This document shows, piece after piece, positions 1 to 12,740 of a stretch of DNA of 64,000 nucleotides (positions are counted from its first letter, which is position 1; every line of letters begins with the position of its first letter). Origin of the DNA: Burhinus oedicnemus (taxonomy: Eukaryota > Chordata > Aves > Charadriiformes > Burhinidae); contig VFFE01007255.1 of assembly GCA_008921705.1 (NCBI GenBank), positions 2,877,422-2,941,421 on the forward strand, given 5' to 3'. A program made the translations under genes and the position numbers. A model generated the notes under the pieces. It searched no databases, was not told the DNA's origin, and saw only the letters and a program-made list of their open reading frames with translations.

Positions 1-857
1 CCTTGGGAGGGTGGTAAGAACAGGAGCCACATACAGCTCAGCAAGGAACTAGGTGTGCAGCTCTTGTCTGAGCACAGACCTTCTTTTACAGTTCCCCAAC
101 ACCAAGACGTAGAGCTCTCCAACCTGACAAGCCCCCTCGGTCCCACTCCCCTCTCTCTACCACATCCACGCTTACGGAGCGAGAGACCCTCAGATTTGGC
201 ATCCCAGGGTGAGGGACCAAGAGAGACACATCAGCATCGAGCAGCCCCCACAGGGGACACTGGGCTTAAAGAAATCTGCTCTTGGGGAACCTGTTCCTGA
301 ATTTCCTGGGCTGCAGGTGCCTGACAGGCTGCCCGGGGGTCACCTGTTCAGAGCTCGATTTGGGTAAAACAGACAAGTGTCACCTACTGCCAGCTGGCAC
401 TGCACGCATCTCTCTACGTGAGCATTTCTTGGGACAGAAGGAGCGGTTATTCTCTCTGTCTCTTCATTTAAAAGGGCTTTTTCCGTGGCAGCGACCCGAT
501 GTGCGTGTACTTCAGCTCTGCCGGTCTTTACAGGACCTGCCTCAGGACCGCAAAGCGCTTCCAGGGGGGACGCAGCCCCACCTGGGGACCCGCGAGCGGG
601 GTTTGGGGCAGGAGCGGTTACAGGGTCAGAGGAGCTGGGAAAACAGAGCGGTTATCAGGAGCGTTGGATTAGACTCAAAGCACCACAAGGAGAGAAAAAT
701 AACAGCGGGGAGGACAGGAGCGGGGGTGTTATGGACAGAAGCCCTCATTTTGTGGGGCACCTGCACCCATGCTGACCTGCCAGCAGGGAAGGGGGAAAGA
801 CGGGGTCCCAGCTACTCCGTCCCCTGGGACCGGCCCCGTGCGTTTGCCGACACTCAC
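1..857 (-). other. USH1G: USH1G intron 1 (partial)
   Basis: This is the sequence downstream of the USH1G exon 1 donor on the minus strand. I see no further ankyrin or SAM coding sequence. The short reading frames here have no recognisable protein content. Confidence 0.7.
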
Positions 858-1021
858 CCTCTGCTGACAATGAGGCGCAGGGCATCCAGGTTGCCGTGGT
901 AGGCAGCCCACAGGGTCGGGGTCATGCCATCCTCGTCCGGTGAGTTCAGGTCCTTCTTGGTGGCTTCCTTCAGGAGGTCCAGGTAGCCATCCCTGGCTGC
1001 TCGGTGGTACTGGTCATTCAT
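858..1021 (-). CDS. USH1G: USH1G (SANS), first coding exon, partial gene
   Basis: Scaffold protein of the Usher type 1 complex at stereocilia tip links; it binds harmonin and myosin VIIa in inner-ear hair cells. The exon reads from ATG at 1021 down to 858, giving 54 codons plus two bases ([17 protein letters not shown]... ending ...LRLIVSRG), followed by a consensus gtgagt donor. The residues are the N-terminus and first ankyrin repeat of SANS, with the typical [17 protein letters not shown] segment at about residues 30-45, and they match the human protein nearly residue for residue as I recall it. The remaining ankyrin repeats, the central region and the SAM domain lie beyond the left edge; bases 1-857 look like intron 1. 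The gene is head to head with OTOP2, as in mammals. Confidence 0.95.
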
Positions 1022-1671
1022 GGTGTGGATCGGTCCCTGGGCGAGCGCATGGGTGCCCAGGGGGGCTCAAAGGATGGACATGGATGTGGGGAAGGGGGAG
1101 CTGCCAGGAGGGCCCAGCGCGTTTCGCACAGCGTCGCCCGTACCAGGACACCTGAGAAGTCCTGGCCGGGGAGGCAGGAGCTCCTCCAAGCCCAGCCAGC
1201 CAGGCTCTCCAGCGCTTCCCCTGGGTCCTAAGCATCCTCCGGCCCTGACGCCTCCTCGCAACAAACCTTTCACGCACCAGCTCCATGGCACATTAAAAAA
1301 AAACCCAATTAAGCAGCATCAGTGCTCCGGGCTCAGCCAAGCGTTGCGGGCACAGGGTCACACAGCCACAGCTCGCCAGGTCTACATGTCCCCTAAGCGT
1401 AGCGGGCGGCCAGAAAGGCTCACAGGCCGTATCCTGCCCAATAACCCCACTCGCCGTAGTGATCCCGTCTCGAGTGAGTGTCAGCAGCAGCCACAGGAGG
1501 AAGCGTGGGCTGATGGAGCCCGAGACCCTGTTGCTGCCACTCACAGCCCCAGCAGAGCAAGGACCTGGAGGGATGCTCCTGTTCCACGCAGAGACGGCCG
1601 AGAGCAGTTTGAGGGCTGCCCTAATTTCAAAACAACCCCAAGGGTGTTCACAGCTCAGCTTTTCCTAGTAA

Positions 1672-1735
1672 AAAAAAATTATATTTTTTTATATATATAT
1701 ATACACACACATATATATGTACATATATACATATC
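1672..1735. repeat. A/T-rich patch with (TA)n and (CA)n runs
   Basis: A run of A is followed by T-rich sequence, then alternating TA, ACAC and TATATA tracts with TACATATA units. It is a simple-sequence microsatellite with no coding role, and probably length-variable. Confidence 0.85.
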
Positions 1736-4100
1736 TCTTCCTAGTGTCACTAGGAAGATGACAGCAGAACCAGTCACCATTCCTGTCCCCCCACTACCCT
1801 GCCTGTGCCCACAGGACTCTGCTTTCTAGGGAATCACATGACAAACTGCAACAGGAATCTGTGATAACCCAAAGTAACTCAGACAGGCTAGAAAAATTCC
1901 CTTCCTCACCTCTTTGGAGGCCAAAAAAACCCCCAAACCAGACCCGCTCCTGTCTGTAGCTCGGTACTTCTACCATGACGTAGAGGGGCAGTGTCTGGTC
2001 TCCAGCGTATTTTATGCTAACGCAGAATTCCTGGCTGCGGTGAGCCCCATGGGGAACTGGGCAGCCCCAGGCAACTGCATCCAGCACAGGGTTCCCAGGC
2101 TCCGGGCACCCTCTGCCGTCGGGAGAGACAGAGCCAAGCCTGGATGTTGACCAAAGCATGTGGCTGTCGCAGCACATCGCGCCCAAAGGTGAATCGTATC
2201 CCCTGGGACACACTGTCAAGGAGGAGGAATTTCCTGCTCCTCTGTTGAGCATTTTGCCTGTCGTGTCCTGGCTCTAGGGGTGGAGATCTCCGGGGCTGGA
2301 CCCCGCGTCTGCCACCACAGCCCTGGGACAGCACACTGGGTTTGGAAAGGAGAAAAGCAGACCCCAGGAGGTGGGTGAGAAAGGGAGAAAAGAGTGGAAA
2401 AACTGGGAAAGATTGAAAGACAGCAGCAGAGAGGGCTGGAAGGTAATGAGCAGAGAGGAGGAAAACCAGAGAGAAACACAGCTTATTTTTGTAAGCAAGA
2501 AAATGCCCCAAGACAGCAGGGTGGCCCAAAAGCAGTCCTGGGTGCACCCACGCAAGCTGCAGTGATTAACCCCTGGGTGACCAACACGGAGTCACCGTCC
2601 CGGCTGCCTGGGGCCACCTGTAAGTGCACCAGAGGGACAGTCTGCTCAGCCTCCCTGGGCGAGTCCCGACGGGATGTAGTAGACATCAAGGTATTTGCCT
2701 CTGGGATCCTTCAAGGTGAAAAGCAGCATAGTAACGTCTGCAATTCATTACCGAGGTTATTTAATGATTCTTGTATTATTACTAATTAAGCTTGTTATGT
2801 TGTGTGGTAGCTCCCAGGGGGGACTGGGAGCATTGCCCAAGGCAGTAAACACTCTTTCCTCTCTTGCTGGCTCTTAAGGGCAAAAGAGGGAGGATAAATC
2901 AGTGCATTTGGCACAGGGGGCCTCTGCAAAACATCACCATTATCAGCTCAGATTCACCACAGGGGAGTCTGGGCTCCCCCTGGGAAAGGCTACAGACTGA
3001 GAAACGACCAACCACTCACCCCAAAGAGGAATCCCAGAGGATCAGCAGAAGCCAGGCAGGGCAGACCCAGTCCTGCTTGTGGCAGCCAGCTGGTGGCAGC
3101 ACGGGAAAGACACATGAAGGTCTCCCTGGGCTGCAGAGCAGGTGCTGAGCTCGCCTTCACCATCCCACATCCTTCAGTTTGATGCCATCCCAGCAGTGCT
3201 GCAAGAAGGAGCACAGTGGTGAGCAGGCAGGAATGGGACTGAGAAATGCACAAACTGCCTCACCTCTGTGCTTGCCCTGGAGAAGGCAAGCAGCAGGGAC
3301 ATCTCCAAAAGAAGCATCCTCATGAAGGAAAAGAACTTGTCCCTACCCACTCAGAACTGCACTGGGTCCCCGCCGTGTCCCTCATCGAAATATAACAGCT
3401 GGGGCAAAAAGAGATCTTGAGCAAAAACTCTCCCTTCACCTGGCAAACGCTTGAATCCCATCCGTGCCATGGTTTGTAACATGACTTCTTCCTCCTCGGA
3501 AGGAGAGAAGTTAAGCGCCTGAGGGCCAGAGAAAGGTGATCCCACCCTGAAAAGTCAAAGGCAGTGCGTCAGCAAAGGGCAACACGGATTCCAGTCCCCA
3601 AATCCTGCCCTGTTCTAGTACTGAACCTTCCTCATTGTTGTCACCATGGGTAAGAAAAGATTGAGCTGCCCTTGGCACTGAATAGATACAAATGCAAATT
3701 TATTCCTTTTCCTCAAAAACATTCCAGGCATAGAGCGTAGTGATGGGAATAGCACAGGGTGAGGCACAATATTTACTGTGCTCAGTTAAACAGAAAGCCA
3801 AGCCCAAAATCATCAGCAAAAGTAAGTTCATCACCTAAACCATCTTCTCTCAAGGCAAGAGATCTCATGCGTGTAGGGAGATGGGTTTGATGGGGTGGCT
3901 TTCCTCTATGGTGACCGTGACCCTGCGACTGAGCGGTCCGTGCCATGCTTAGCAGTGTTGTCACCTCATGCCCTCCCCAGGTAAATAACCCTTATCTCCT
4001 CATCTCTCTCCTGCTTCCCCCAAAACAGCGATTGCACAAAATGGATCACATGAGTTTCTCTGAGAAGCCCATGAAGCACTGCCGTCAGCTCCAGACATGG

Positions 4101-4133
4101 TATAAATCACAGAGACATCCCAACAGGTATAAA
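4101..4133 (+). promoter_or_regulatory. Two TATAAA hexamers upstream of OTOP2
   Basis: TATAAA occurs at 4101-4106 and again at 4128-4133, 27 bp apart, about 0.73 kb before the OTOP2 start codon. They could be alternative TATA elements for a 5' leader, but no initiator or splice site tying them to the coding exon is proven. Confidence 0.2.
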
Positions 4134-4858
4134 TTCTTCGGCTGACCAAGCTGCGGCAACAGGGAAACTTCTCCAACAGCCTGGCAAGAGCAGAGATTTG
4201 GATTCCAGACAGCAAAACAGGTTGGTGGGCTGGCTTTGTTTGAAGAGTTAATTTGCTTTGTTTCAGGTTTTTCATTGAGAATCAATGAAGTCCCAAGCTT
4301 GGCAGAGGCAAGGGGCTTTAGAGGGAGTGACAGTGGAAACAGCTCGCATCCTGACCCGTATAAACCATTAATCCAAAGATTTCCAGGGCTTTCTTAGCTT
4401 TCAGTGGCCTGTTCCCTAGCCAGGAAGTATGACGTTTTCTCAGAATGTGTAGTGGTTGGCATTTAGAAATCAAACCACATTGGCCATTTGCCCCAGGATA
4501 TTTGATCCTGTAGGTGCTTTTCTGGTGCTTTTCCAATATCTTGCATCAATAAACACCTAAACGTTGCGTGAGAAATTAGGCATGCTTTGTTAAACTGACC
4601 TGGGACCTCCCCAAGCAAAAGCATCTTAAGCAAGAATACAGCCTTCAGGGAACCGGGAAGAGAAAGGTTGAAAATGAGCTCATCCCTCTTTTTGCGCACC
4701 TTGTCTCAGCCTTCCCCATTCCTCTGATACGTCCTGTCCTCCTCATCACATGTCCTCCTTTGGTCCAACCCTGGACTATTCGAAATGAAGCGACGCCTCT
4801 CATTCATGGGCCTCTCCTCCCAACAGCGTTAACCCTCAGCTAAGGCATTAGCTGAACC

Positions 4859-7800
4859 ATGAGTGAAGAGCCCGTGCGGAAGGACAGCGAGATCAGACAC
4901 CCCAACTCCAGCATGGGCTGCGGACACAAGGATGACAAAGCCAGCCTGGCTTCAAGGCAGATAGTGTCTTTCAGCCACCAGCCTCATCAGCCCCCCTCCA
5001 CTCCTGCCTCCAAGGAAGTGTGGAAAAAGGGCGGCCGCATGTTCTCCATTCTGCTGGCTGTGCACTTGGCCCTGCTGGCCTGCACGCTGGTGAGCAGCGG
5101 GGCTTTTGAGAAGATTGCCGTGCATGATTACGATGTCTTCTTCCTGCTGACTGTCATGATGTTGATAGTCATCATATGGATCATCTTCTACCTCGTTGGC
5201 ACCTCCCGGTGCCCAGATGCCATCCTCTGCAAAGACTCCCACGCTGGCCCCATCTGGCTGAGAGGTAGGAGCTCTCGGGGGGCTAGGGTGGAGGTGAGAT
5301 GCAAGGTGGACAGTTCATGGGGGCATCAGTTATTAAAAGGGAAGCAGCAACCACCTGGGGCACAGCCTCCTCCTCCCGTGCTGGGGCATGGCACCATGCC
5401 TGGCTTCAGAAGGTTAGCTCCTAGTCCCTCCACCGGTTTCACTGCCAGGTCTCCCTTTATCCCGCATGGGCTCTTGGTACTTTGCACCAGGTTTCTTCCC
5501 ACCCTTGCCATTGCTCTTGCAAGAGCTGTTAGCCCCAGTCAGAGAACCAGGTTGACTGAAAATCCCTTCTAGCCAAAATTATTGTATGATTCTGTTTGAT
5601 GCCAAGATAATTTGGGTGCTGGGAAAGGAAAAACAGAGGTAGAAGCAAAGCCTCTCCACAGCCATAGTTGTTCTCTTCTTCCTCTCTCCTATCCGCATTA
5701 GCGCACGCGTGCATACATCTGTCCAACCGCAGGTATTTTGGTTCCTCAACAGGAGGCCTGATCCTATTTGCCATTTTCAGTCTTGTCATGGATGTGTTCA
5801 AAATAGGATATTACTCGAGCTTCTACAGCTGCCTGTCTGCGATCAAAATAATCTACCCCATTGTGCAAGCAATATTCGTGGTCATCCAGGTGAGAAGGTT
5901 GTGCTCTGTCTCAGGGAGGGGTAGAAAGACAGAGCCACCAGGTGAAGGAGCTCTGATTTCATGGACATAGTTCAACTCTCCCTGCAGCAAATACAAGTGG
6001 CTTAACTTGCCCCCCACCCATCCCCAGCAAATATCTTCTCCCTGCAACCACAACAACTTCCAGCTGCGGCAACTCACATTAAGGCACCAATTTAAAGCTG
6101 TTCCCATTCTGTGACATTTTGGCTTATTCCAGGATGGCTTGTCACAAACTCCAAGCAGCCCCCAACCAGCCAGGTCTCCTCTCCTGTGAAGAAAGGAGAG
6201 GGAGGAGGACAGTCAGGGCAGGGACTGCCTTGCAGTTTGAAGTCCTACACAGAGGACCACCTGCTCTGAGACAATAGCAAGGAGGGAGGAGGTCAGGTAG
6301 GGACAATTTAGACAGGAACAGGGGCTGGCCATGAGCAGAGCAATGGCAGCGGGACAGGACAGGAGGAGCAAAGAGAGAACAGACCACATCCAGTAAATGG
6401 CCAGGATTATGGGCTAGTAGCCTGGACCCAGATGGACCCAAGTGGAAGAGGCTCCAGCTTGCTCTCTGCTGAGCAGGGAGCTCCCTGCTTCAGCATGATG
6501 TAATTTGCTTTCTTGCTTTGTTGGAAATAACAACTTCTTTTCTTGTCCCTGCCAGACGTACTTCCTGTGGATCTCTGCCAAAGACTGTGTCCACGTACAC
6601 CTGAACGTTACCAGGTGAGCACTGCTGCTCTTTGAATCCCACTGGCCCAGAAGACCTGGGCCACCGCAAACCCACTGCACTCTCTCACACAGCTAGGATG
6701 CAATAAGGGGATAATCCCATCTCCCTTAATGCTGGCCAAAACTAAACCTGCTCAGTCTCCAGCTAGCCTTAGATCCCAGCTCAAGCAGTTGAGGTTCATG
6801 ACCTGTGGATATAGCAGGGTTGGGTTTCAGTTCAAGAATACAAGCATTACTCAAAGCAGATTAGTATTAAATAAATAATTAGCATTAAATAAAATGATTC
6901 ATAGCTGACTTTTGCTTTCCTGGGGAAGACAGTGATGCAGTGGGCAAGCGTTAGGCTAAAATAAGAGCTTGTTCACTTTTGCAAGACTGGATCTGCCGGA
7001 GATCAATCCAGATCTATTAATCTATCCGCTATTGAGAAGCTCTTCCAAAACCAACGAGAGGAATCGGGCCTTGATAATTCTCATGAGCACGGACAAAAAA
7101 TAGGAAGAGTGCGAGAGCAGCAAAGTCAGGGTCAGGATTTTTCACCTTGACCACTAAAGTCCTTGCACCGCTTCAGGCAGCTCCCACAGTCCTTCTGAGC
7201 ACATACACATCTCTAACATGGATCAGAGTAACACAGCCTAAAACCGTTGCTTTAACCTCATTAACTTTCTTCTTCTTCTGCAGGTGTGGCTTGATGCTAA
7301 CGCTGACTACAAACCTAGCAGTGTGGATGTCAGCAGTGACAGATGAGTCCGTTCACAAAGCACATTCGAAGTTGAAGAAGAACGTGACAGAGGAAATCTT
7401 CAGATGGCTCATGAAAGGTAATCTGCCCATTTGTGGAGCCATCTGGTCCGGGAAGGGAGCCCAAGAGGCAGAAGTTGTTCTGCAAGTCAGGTTTTAACCC
7501 TTTTCAGAAGGTCTATCTAGACCTGAAGATTCCTTTAACAGTGGTGGCATGTTAAAAGCCAGGTCTTAATGTTCATTTCTTAACCTGTATCACAGAGGAG
7601 TCAGAAAGGTGGAAGGGCCTGTACAAATAGGACAGGAAAGAAGGAGAGGAAAAAAGAGAGATTTAACCTGCCACACAACTTCTTCAGAAAGAACACAAGC
7701 ACCAGAAAGCTGAGGTTGAAGTGTCTTTGTTTTCAAAACGGTCACGTATTCTTCTGTCCTTGGTCTTGTTTTCCACTGACTAAGCACCCAGTTCTTCAGG

Positions 7801-10057
7801 GCTGCTAAGAAGTGTTGGCTCCTTGGTTTAACACCACTGCACCTCTGTGTTTTTCTCGTTTCAGCGGGAATGAGAAGTAGCTCAGCCGAAGAATGCAATT
7901 GCAATAGCCAAATCTGCCAGATCTTCAAGAACGGCTACTTTTGGCTGTACCCCTTTAACATTGAGTACAGCCTCTTTGCCTCTGCCATGGTCTATGTCAT
8001 GTGGAAGAATGTTGGACGCTTCATAGACCACCACTCCCACCACATTCACCGCCTGAAGTTCAGGCTTTTCCGAAGGACCTTCTTTGTAGGCATCGTGTTG
8101 GGCCTCATCATTCTGGTGAGTGGTTTGGGAGTCCTTATTCTTTATGAGGTGCAGGTAAATTCCAGCACTGAATCCCGCAAGAAGAGCCAAGCACTCACCA
8201 TGTACTACATCTTCAACATTGTTTGTCTGGGACTGATGTCTCTTGTCTGCATTGGAGGCTCTGTCATCTACCGGTTTGACAAGAGAGACATGGATCGGCA
8301 CAAGAACCCAACCAGGACCTTGGACGTGGCCCTGCTGATGGGTGCAGCCTTGGGGCAGTACGCTATTTCTTACTACTCCATTGTGGCCATTGTAGCCAGC
8401 ACACCAAGGGACGCTATCAGCGCACTCAACCTCACCTATGCCCTCCTAATGATTGCCCAGCACACCTTCCAGAACATCTTCATTATCGAAGGCCTTCATC
8501 GGCAACCCCCCAAGGAAGACCACAAGCACGATTCTCACCAGAAGGATCTCTATGGACTCACCTTTGTCAACATCAATGCGGTGTCCCTCCGCGTGCCTGA
8601 CAGTGGCAGCACCTTGGCGACTAGCACCGCCTCTGGCGCTGAAGCCATCCATCCTTCAGACCTCCTGCGGTCCCTCACTGCCCCCAAGAAGATGAACTGG
8701 AGGAGGAAGTTCTTAAGGGAGATCTCCATGTTCCTCCTGCTGAGCAATATCATAGTGAGTACATGCAGAGAGAAGAGATTGTCAGGGTGGGGGGAGAGGG
8801 AGGCAAGCACAAGGGAGAAGCGTCTGTGAAGGAACGGACACAGCCCATGCAAAACCAGTCCTTCCTGTGCCTCCAATATACAGGGAGCACACTTATTTGT
8901 GTTTGTATGGGCTGATAGCTGCAATTTCTTTGTCACTTAAAAGCAAGAGCAACTGCCCTGGAGTAAGATGTTTTAGACTACGATGGTCGAGGCTGTCACT
9001 TATCACCAGAATATCAGACAATAAAATCGATGGGTAAAAGAGAAGAATCAATTTCAGTATTTGTACTGGGTATTAGCAGATATGTAGAATAGCTTATTAA
9101 AAGCAATAAAACACATTAAACCCTTCTCTTACACCCCCAAAGAAAGGGTGTAAGGTGACAAGTACCTGGGGTGAAGTCTGGGTTTTCTTGAGAAACAGCA
9201 GTGTGACTTTTCTCAAAACCCATGGCCTTGGAGTCCAAACCCTGATCCCAGTTGCTGTGAGGAAAAACTGGTCATTGACAACTTCAGCTGGGTTTTCTAC
9301 TTTCACGAGCAGCCAGGGGACTGCAGTTCCCTGAAAAAAAATGTAGGATTACAGCTGCACCTCCAAAGAAGCAAAGCACATGGTATGTCTCCAGAGTCCC
9401 TCCAAATGCTCAGCTAGTCAAGTCACATCATGTCCTCAAACTGATTTTACACATAAGCTCACAAAGAATGGGCTGACAACCCCCCATGCAACCAGATACA
9501 CATGCTGGCTGGGCTTCTGAGCTCAGCATACACAACCGAGCTTAGGGAGACCAAGCTGCTGCCCGCTCAGCACTACTCATGCTTTGGAGTTCAAACTCCA
9601 AAGAGTTTGAACAGGCCAGGTTCATGCTAACACACAACATGCTCGAGTTCTTCCCCCGGTGAGTGCTTCAGCCCTTGGTTCAAGCCTGCCTTTGAGCAGG
9701 AATCAAAACTAGGTTTAGGCTACAACACTAGATCATACTTGATCTTAGTGTAGACACAGGCTCCTGGCACTGGTCCCGTGCTCAGAAAGTCGCTCCTTTC
9801 CCATCTCTCGGTTGCTGTGATTGCAGGTGCTCACTGTACCGCACACCTTTCTCATTGCACTGTGATTCTCCCCTTTTCTCAAACAGCTCTGGATCATGCC
9901 AGCGTTTGGTGCCCGGCCCCAGTTTGACAATGATACAGAACTGAACTTCTATGGCGATTCCATGTGGCCGGCCATCGTGGACATTTGCCTGCCCTTTGGG
10001 ATCTTCTACCGAATGCATGCAGTGGCCAGTTTGCTGGAGGTCTACATCGTGTCCTAA
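4859..10057 (+). CDS. OTOP2: OTOP2, otopetrin-2 proton channel (6 coding exons, 598 aa)
   Basis: Otopetrins are dimeric, proton-selective plasma-membrane channels with 12 membrane segments per subunit. Coding exons: 4859-5264, 5753-5889, 6556-6614, 7284-7417, 7865-8754, 9887-10057; all introns are GT-AG and the phases join into one frame of 1,797 nt. An in-frame TGA at 4853-4855 supports this start. Residues 1-60 are a hydrophilic N-terminus, TM1 is about 61-80 and TM2 about 93-113, followed by HAGPIWLR. Exon 5 encodes YPFNIEYSLFAS and MWKNVGR (about 291-297), then HKNPTRTLDVALLMGAALGQ (about 392-411), signatures of the otopetrin C-terminal half. Exon 6 encodes LWIMPAFGARP through the end LEVYIVS. 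The order of motifs and the sequence match human OTOP2 (562 aa as recalled); the bird protein is longer mainly in the N-terminus and the loop before TM11. OTOP2 rather than OTOP3 is called from closer identity and map order. Confidence 0.97.
9582..9612. repeat. Overlapping inverted repeats in OTOP2 intron 5
   Basis: CTTTGGAG at 9582-9589 is repeated in inverted form at 9596-9603. A second perfect 10-bp pair, GTTCAAACTC at 9589-9598 and GAGTTTGAAC at 9603-9612, overlaps it. The two hairpins are mutually exclusive. No function is known. Confidence 0.6.
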
Positions 10058-10299
10058 AGAACTCTCTCGTAAGGAAGATGAGATCCTCCTCAACCAGACC
10101 ACCTTCTTCCTACCCCAGGACTGGGAGATTGCCCAGACATCCTGAGGGTTCCCCAGCACTGCCTGACTCGTGTCCCTTTGCAGTGTTGGGACATTTATGA
10201 ACTGTGAGTGAAGATCATCCAAACATAGTCCAGATTTTATTTTTGCTACTTGTGTGTGGATGTGCGCGTGTGCGTCTGAAGTTCTTAAAGCTTAAAAGG

Positions 10300-10323
10300 A
10301 AAAAAAGAAAAAAAAAAAAAAAA
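10300..10323. repeat. Poly(A) tract
   Basis: Near-pure A run with a single G interruption, about 240 bp past the OTOP2 stop codon, likely within its 3' UTR. Confidence 0.85.
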
Positions 10324-10904
10324 GGAAGGCGTCTAGAGTAGGATCACGGTAATTACCCTTGGTTCACACAAAGAGACTCACCTTCCTTCCGAAAAGCCTG
10401 TCCACCCCAGGTGCTCGGCACCCCTGGACAGTCTGTGCCGCCTGCACGCAGAGACCCGGCGGGTACGAGGGGCTAACGCAGGCGTGGAAGGCAAAGAAAG
10501 GGAAACCACTTCGACTTCTGGTATGGCCAGTCGGAAACCAGTCCCCTGCAGAGATGTGAAAAGCAAACCAGTGACCACCAAAGGCTTTGGGAAACATTTT
10601 AATCTTTCCTCGCTGTATTGCCCGTTTATGTTGGCCCCCTTGACCCTTCCCTGCACCAGACCCTGCCGTTTTCCTTCCTCGTCAAGGAGGTATCACTGCT
10701 GCCGAGGGGGTTTGTTCACGGCAGCCTCCTGCTCCAGAGGGACACGTCATCTCTACAGGAGAGCTGTGCATGTGGTCCTGGGCTGGCCCTGGCATGGGAT
10801 GCCTCTAAGCACAATTTTTTCCCCCACTTTTCCTGAATCAGGGCTCAAGAGCCATAAAGATCACACAGGCGATACAGTCTGGGGAATGAGGAAGAGATTT
10901 GCTT

Positions 10905-10933
10905 CTTTTTTTTTTTTTTCTTTTTTTTTTTTT
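10905..10933. repeat. Poly(T) tract
   Basis: Run of T broken once by C, followed by TTTTTAAATATATAAAC sequence; low complexity, probably in or near the OTOP2 3' UTR. Confidence 0.85.
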
Positions 10934-11500
10934 AAAAAACCAATGATTTTTTTAAATATATAAACATTTTTTTTTGTACGCAAAGTTATTTATTGACTTT
11001 CACTGTAAACACTGAACTCCTGAAGGGACCTTCTGTGCCTTGCGACGCAGAAATCAAATCCAGCGCCACGGGCAATTTGAGCTCCCGTGCCCTGAAGGGA
11101 CACTTGCGTTGCACCCTCAAGCCTGGGTGCGGGCTTCGAGGCTGTGAGCCCAACCCCGGCACCCAGGCAGCCCCCGTGCACGTAGCAGTGGGTCCCCGAC
11201 ACAGGTTTCTGGGTGCCTACAGCTCTCCGTGAACCACGGTATGGTTGAGAGGGTTTTCAGAGCCAGACTCCTGGGCTGTAGGAGGTAGAAAGGGGTCCTC
11301 TGCTGTACCCAGAGTCCAAGCGGAGCCTCCGAAAGTCCCCGCCGCGATGCTGGGAGAGCCCATGCCAAAACGGCACGGCTGAGCTTTGTCTGCACCCTGA
11401 GACCTCAGGGTTTATCGTTCCAACCAAGAACACCGCAAAGGCGGCAGAAATCATCAAGCCTTTTCCTACGGGCGTGTGTGCATCTGCCAAAGAAAAAAAA

Positions 11501-11506
11501 AATAAA
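11501..11506 (+). terminator. OTOP2: Candidate OTOP2 polyadenylation signal
   Basis: AATAAA inside an A-rich stretch with further overlapping AATAAA copies up to 11520. It lies 1.44 kb past the OTOP2 stop. Because the stretch is simple sequence, the match could be chance. Confidence 0.25.
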
Positions 11507-12740
11507 AAAAATAAATAAATGGAAATCACGGTACTTGAAATCGAGTGATGCCATTTTCCACCCGACGCCCCAGACTGCCAGCCCAGGCTCACACCTTTTC
11601 GAACCACCTTTCCCACCAAACTGAGATCACCAGACCAGAAGGGACCGGTGCCTCTGGCTGGTCTGACACCAGCCTGCCTGCCAGCAGCCTTTTTCTGAGG
11701 CCGGTAGAAGATGGGGTAAACCCTGATTTCCCCTGCCCCCAGAGGATTGCACTGGTCCGGCACCTCTGGGGGGGACAATCCTTCCCTTCCCAAGCCTGGG
11801 AACAGCAAGGCAGCCTCTCCTAGCCCCCCCCCCCAACCCAGCTAAGGTTTGGCTCTATTTTTCCCATTGATCTGGTAAAGATACAATCTCTCCCTAGAAA
11901 CTTCACCTTTCATAAAACAAAAGCCCTATTAATTTTAACTCCAGGAGCCACAGATTAAGTCAGAAAAGAGACGTAAATGGGGCATAGACGTCAGTTTTAC
12001 GTACAACCCCTAGACATTGTTTTAGCCCAAGCTGCTGAGCTTGGACAGGGCCAGAAAATACTTTTAATCATCTACTGTGTTCCTGGGGGGCACACCGGGT
12101 TTTCCTCCTACGCACTCTTGCTGGTGCCTGGTCCCAGGTTCCCAGGGCTGGATGCACTGAGCCAGGCAGGGCAGAGTTTGAACCGCTCTTCCGTTCTGGA
12201 CAGGGACCGTAGGGACACTCCTGGGGCTAAACAAACTCACAATGGGTGCAAGGAGAACTCCGCAATAGCACTGATACAGACAATCCCACACCAACCGCTC
12301 CAAGGTGATGGGTCAGCAGGAACTACGACGTGCAGCCACAAACAATCGTATCGGGATAAACCGAAATGCTCTGGGGAGAGCACAAGCTCCGCAAGGGCTC
12401 CTTGCTAACCTGAGGTATCTCCAGGCTGCAAGTGCAGGGAGGGCAGGGGTTTCCAGACAAGGGCTGTGGTCATCTTCTGCCCTCCCGCCACATACACGCA
12501 TCTTGGGAGGAGCAGCAGATAGGGAAACGGCCATCAGTGAACCCTATCCATATACCCAAGAAAGGGGACGGAAGGAAAGCGAGCACCCACCAGTCCAAAA
12601 AGCAAAAAAATAAACCCCAAACCCTAGAAAAACTCCACTGTAAACACGAGTCCTGCTGCGTGCTCAAGGAGTAGCCTACCTAGAATATATCAGCTCGTGG
12701 TCAGTTAGTGCACAAAAGGATGATCCCCAAGGCTGATGGA

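Larger units (their letters stand above)
1022..4858. other. USH1G-OTOP2 divergent intergenic interval
   Basis: A 3.8 kb interval between two genes transcribed away from each other, so it must hold the 5' UTR and promoter of USH1G (left) and probably of OTOP2 (right). It contains an A/T and CA/TA-rich low-complexity patch near 1672-1735 and two TATAAA hexamers at 4101 and 4128. I recognise no transposon and no coding exon. Confidence 0.6.

Noticed and set aside
1020..1829. 269-codon plus-strand frame
   Set aside because: Starts antisense to the USH1G start codon and ends in a TA/CA microsatellite (YIYIHTHIYVHIY); chance frame.
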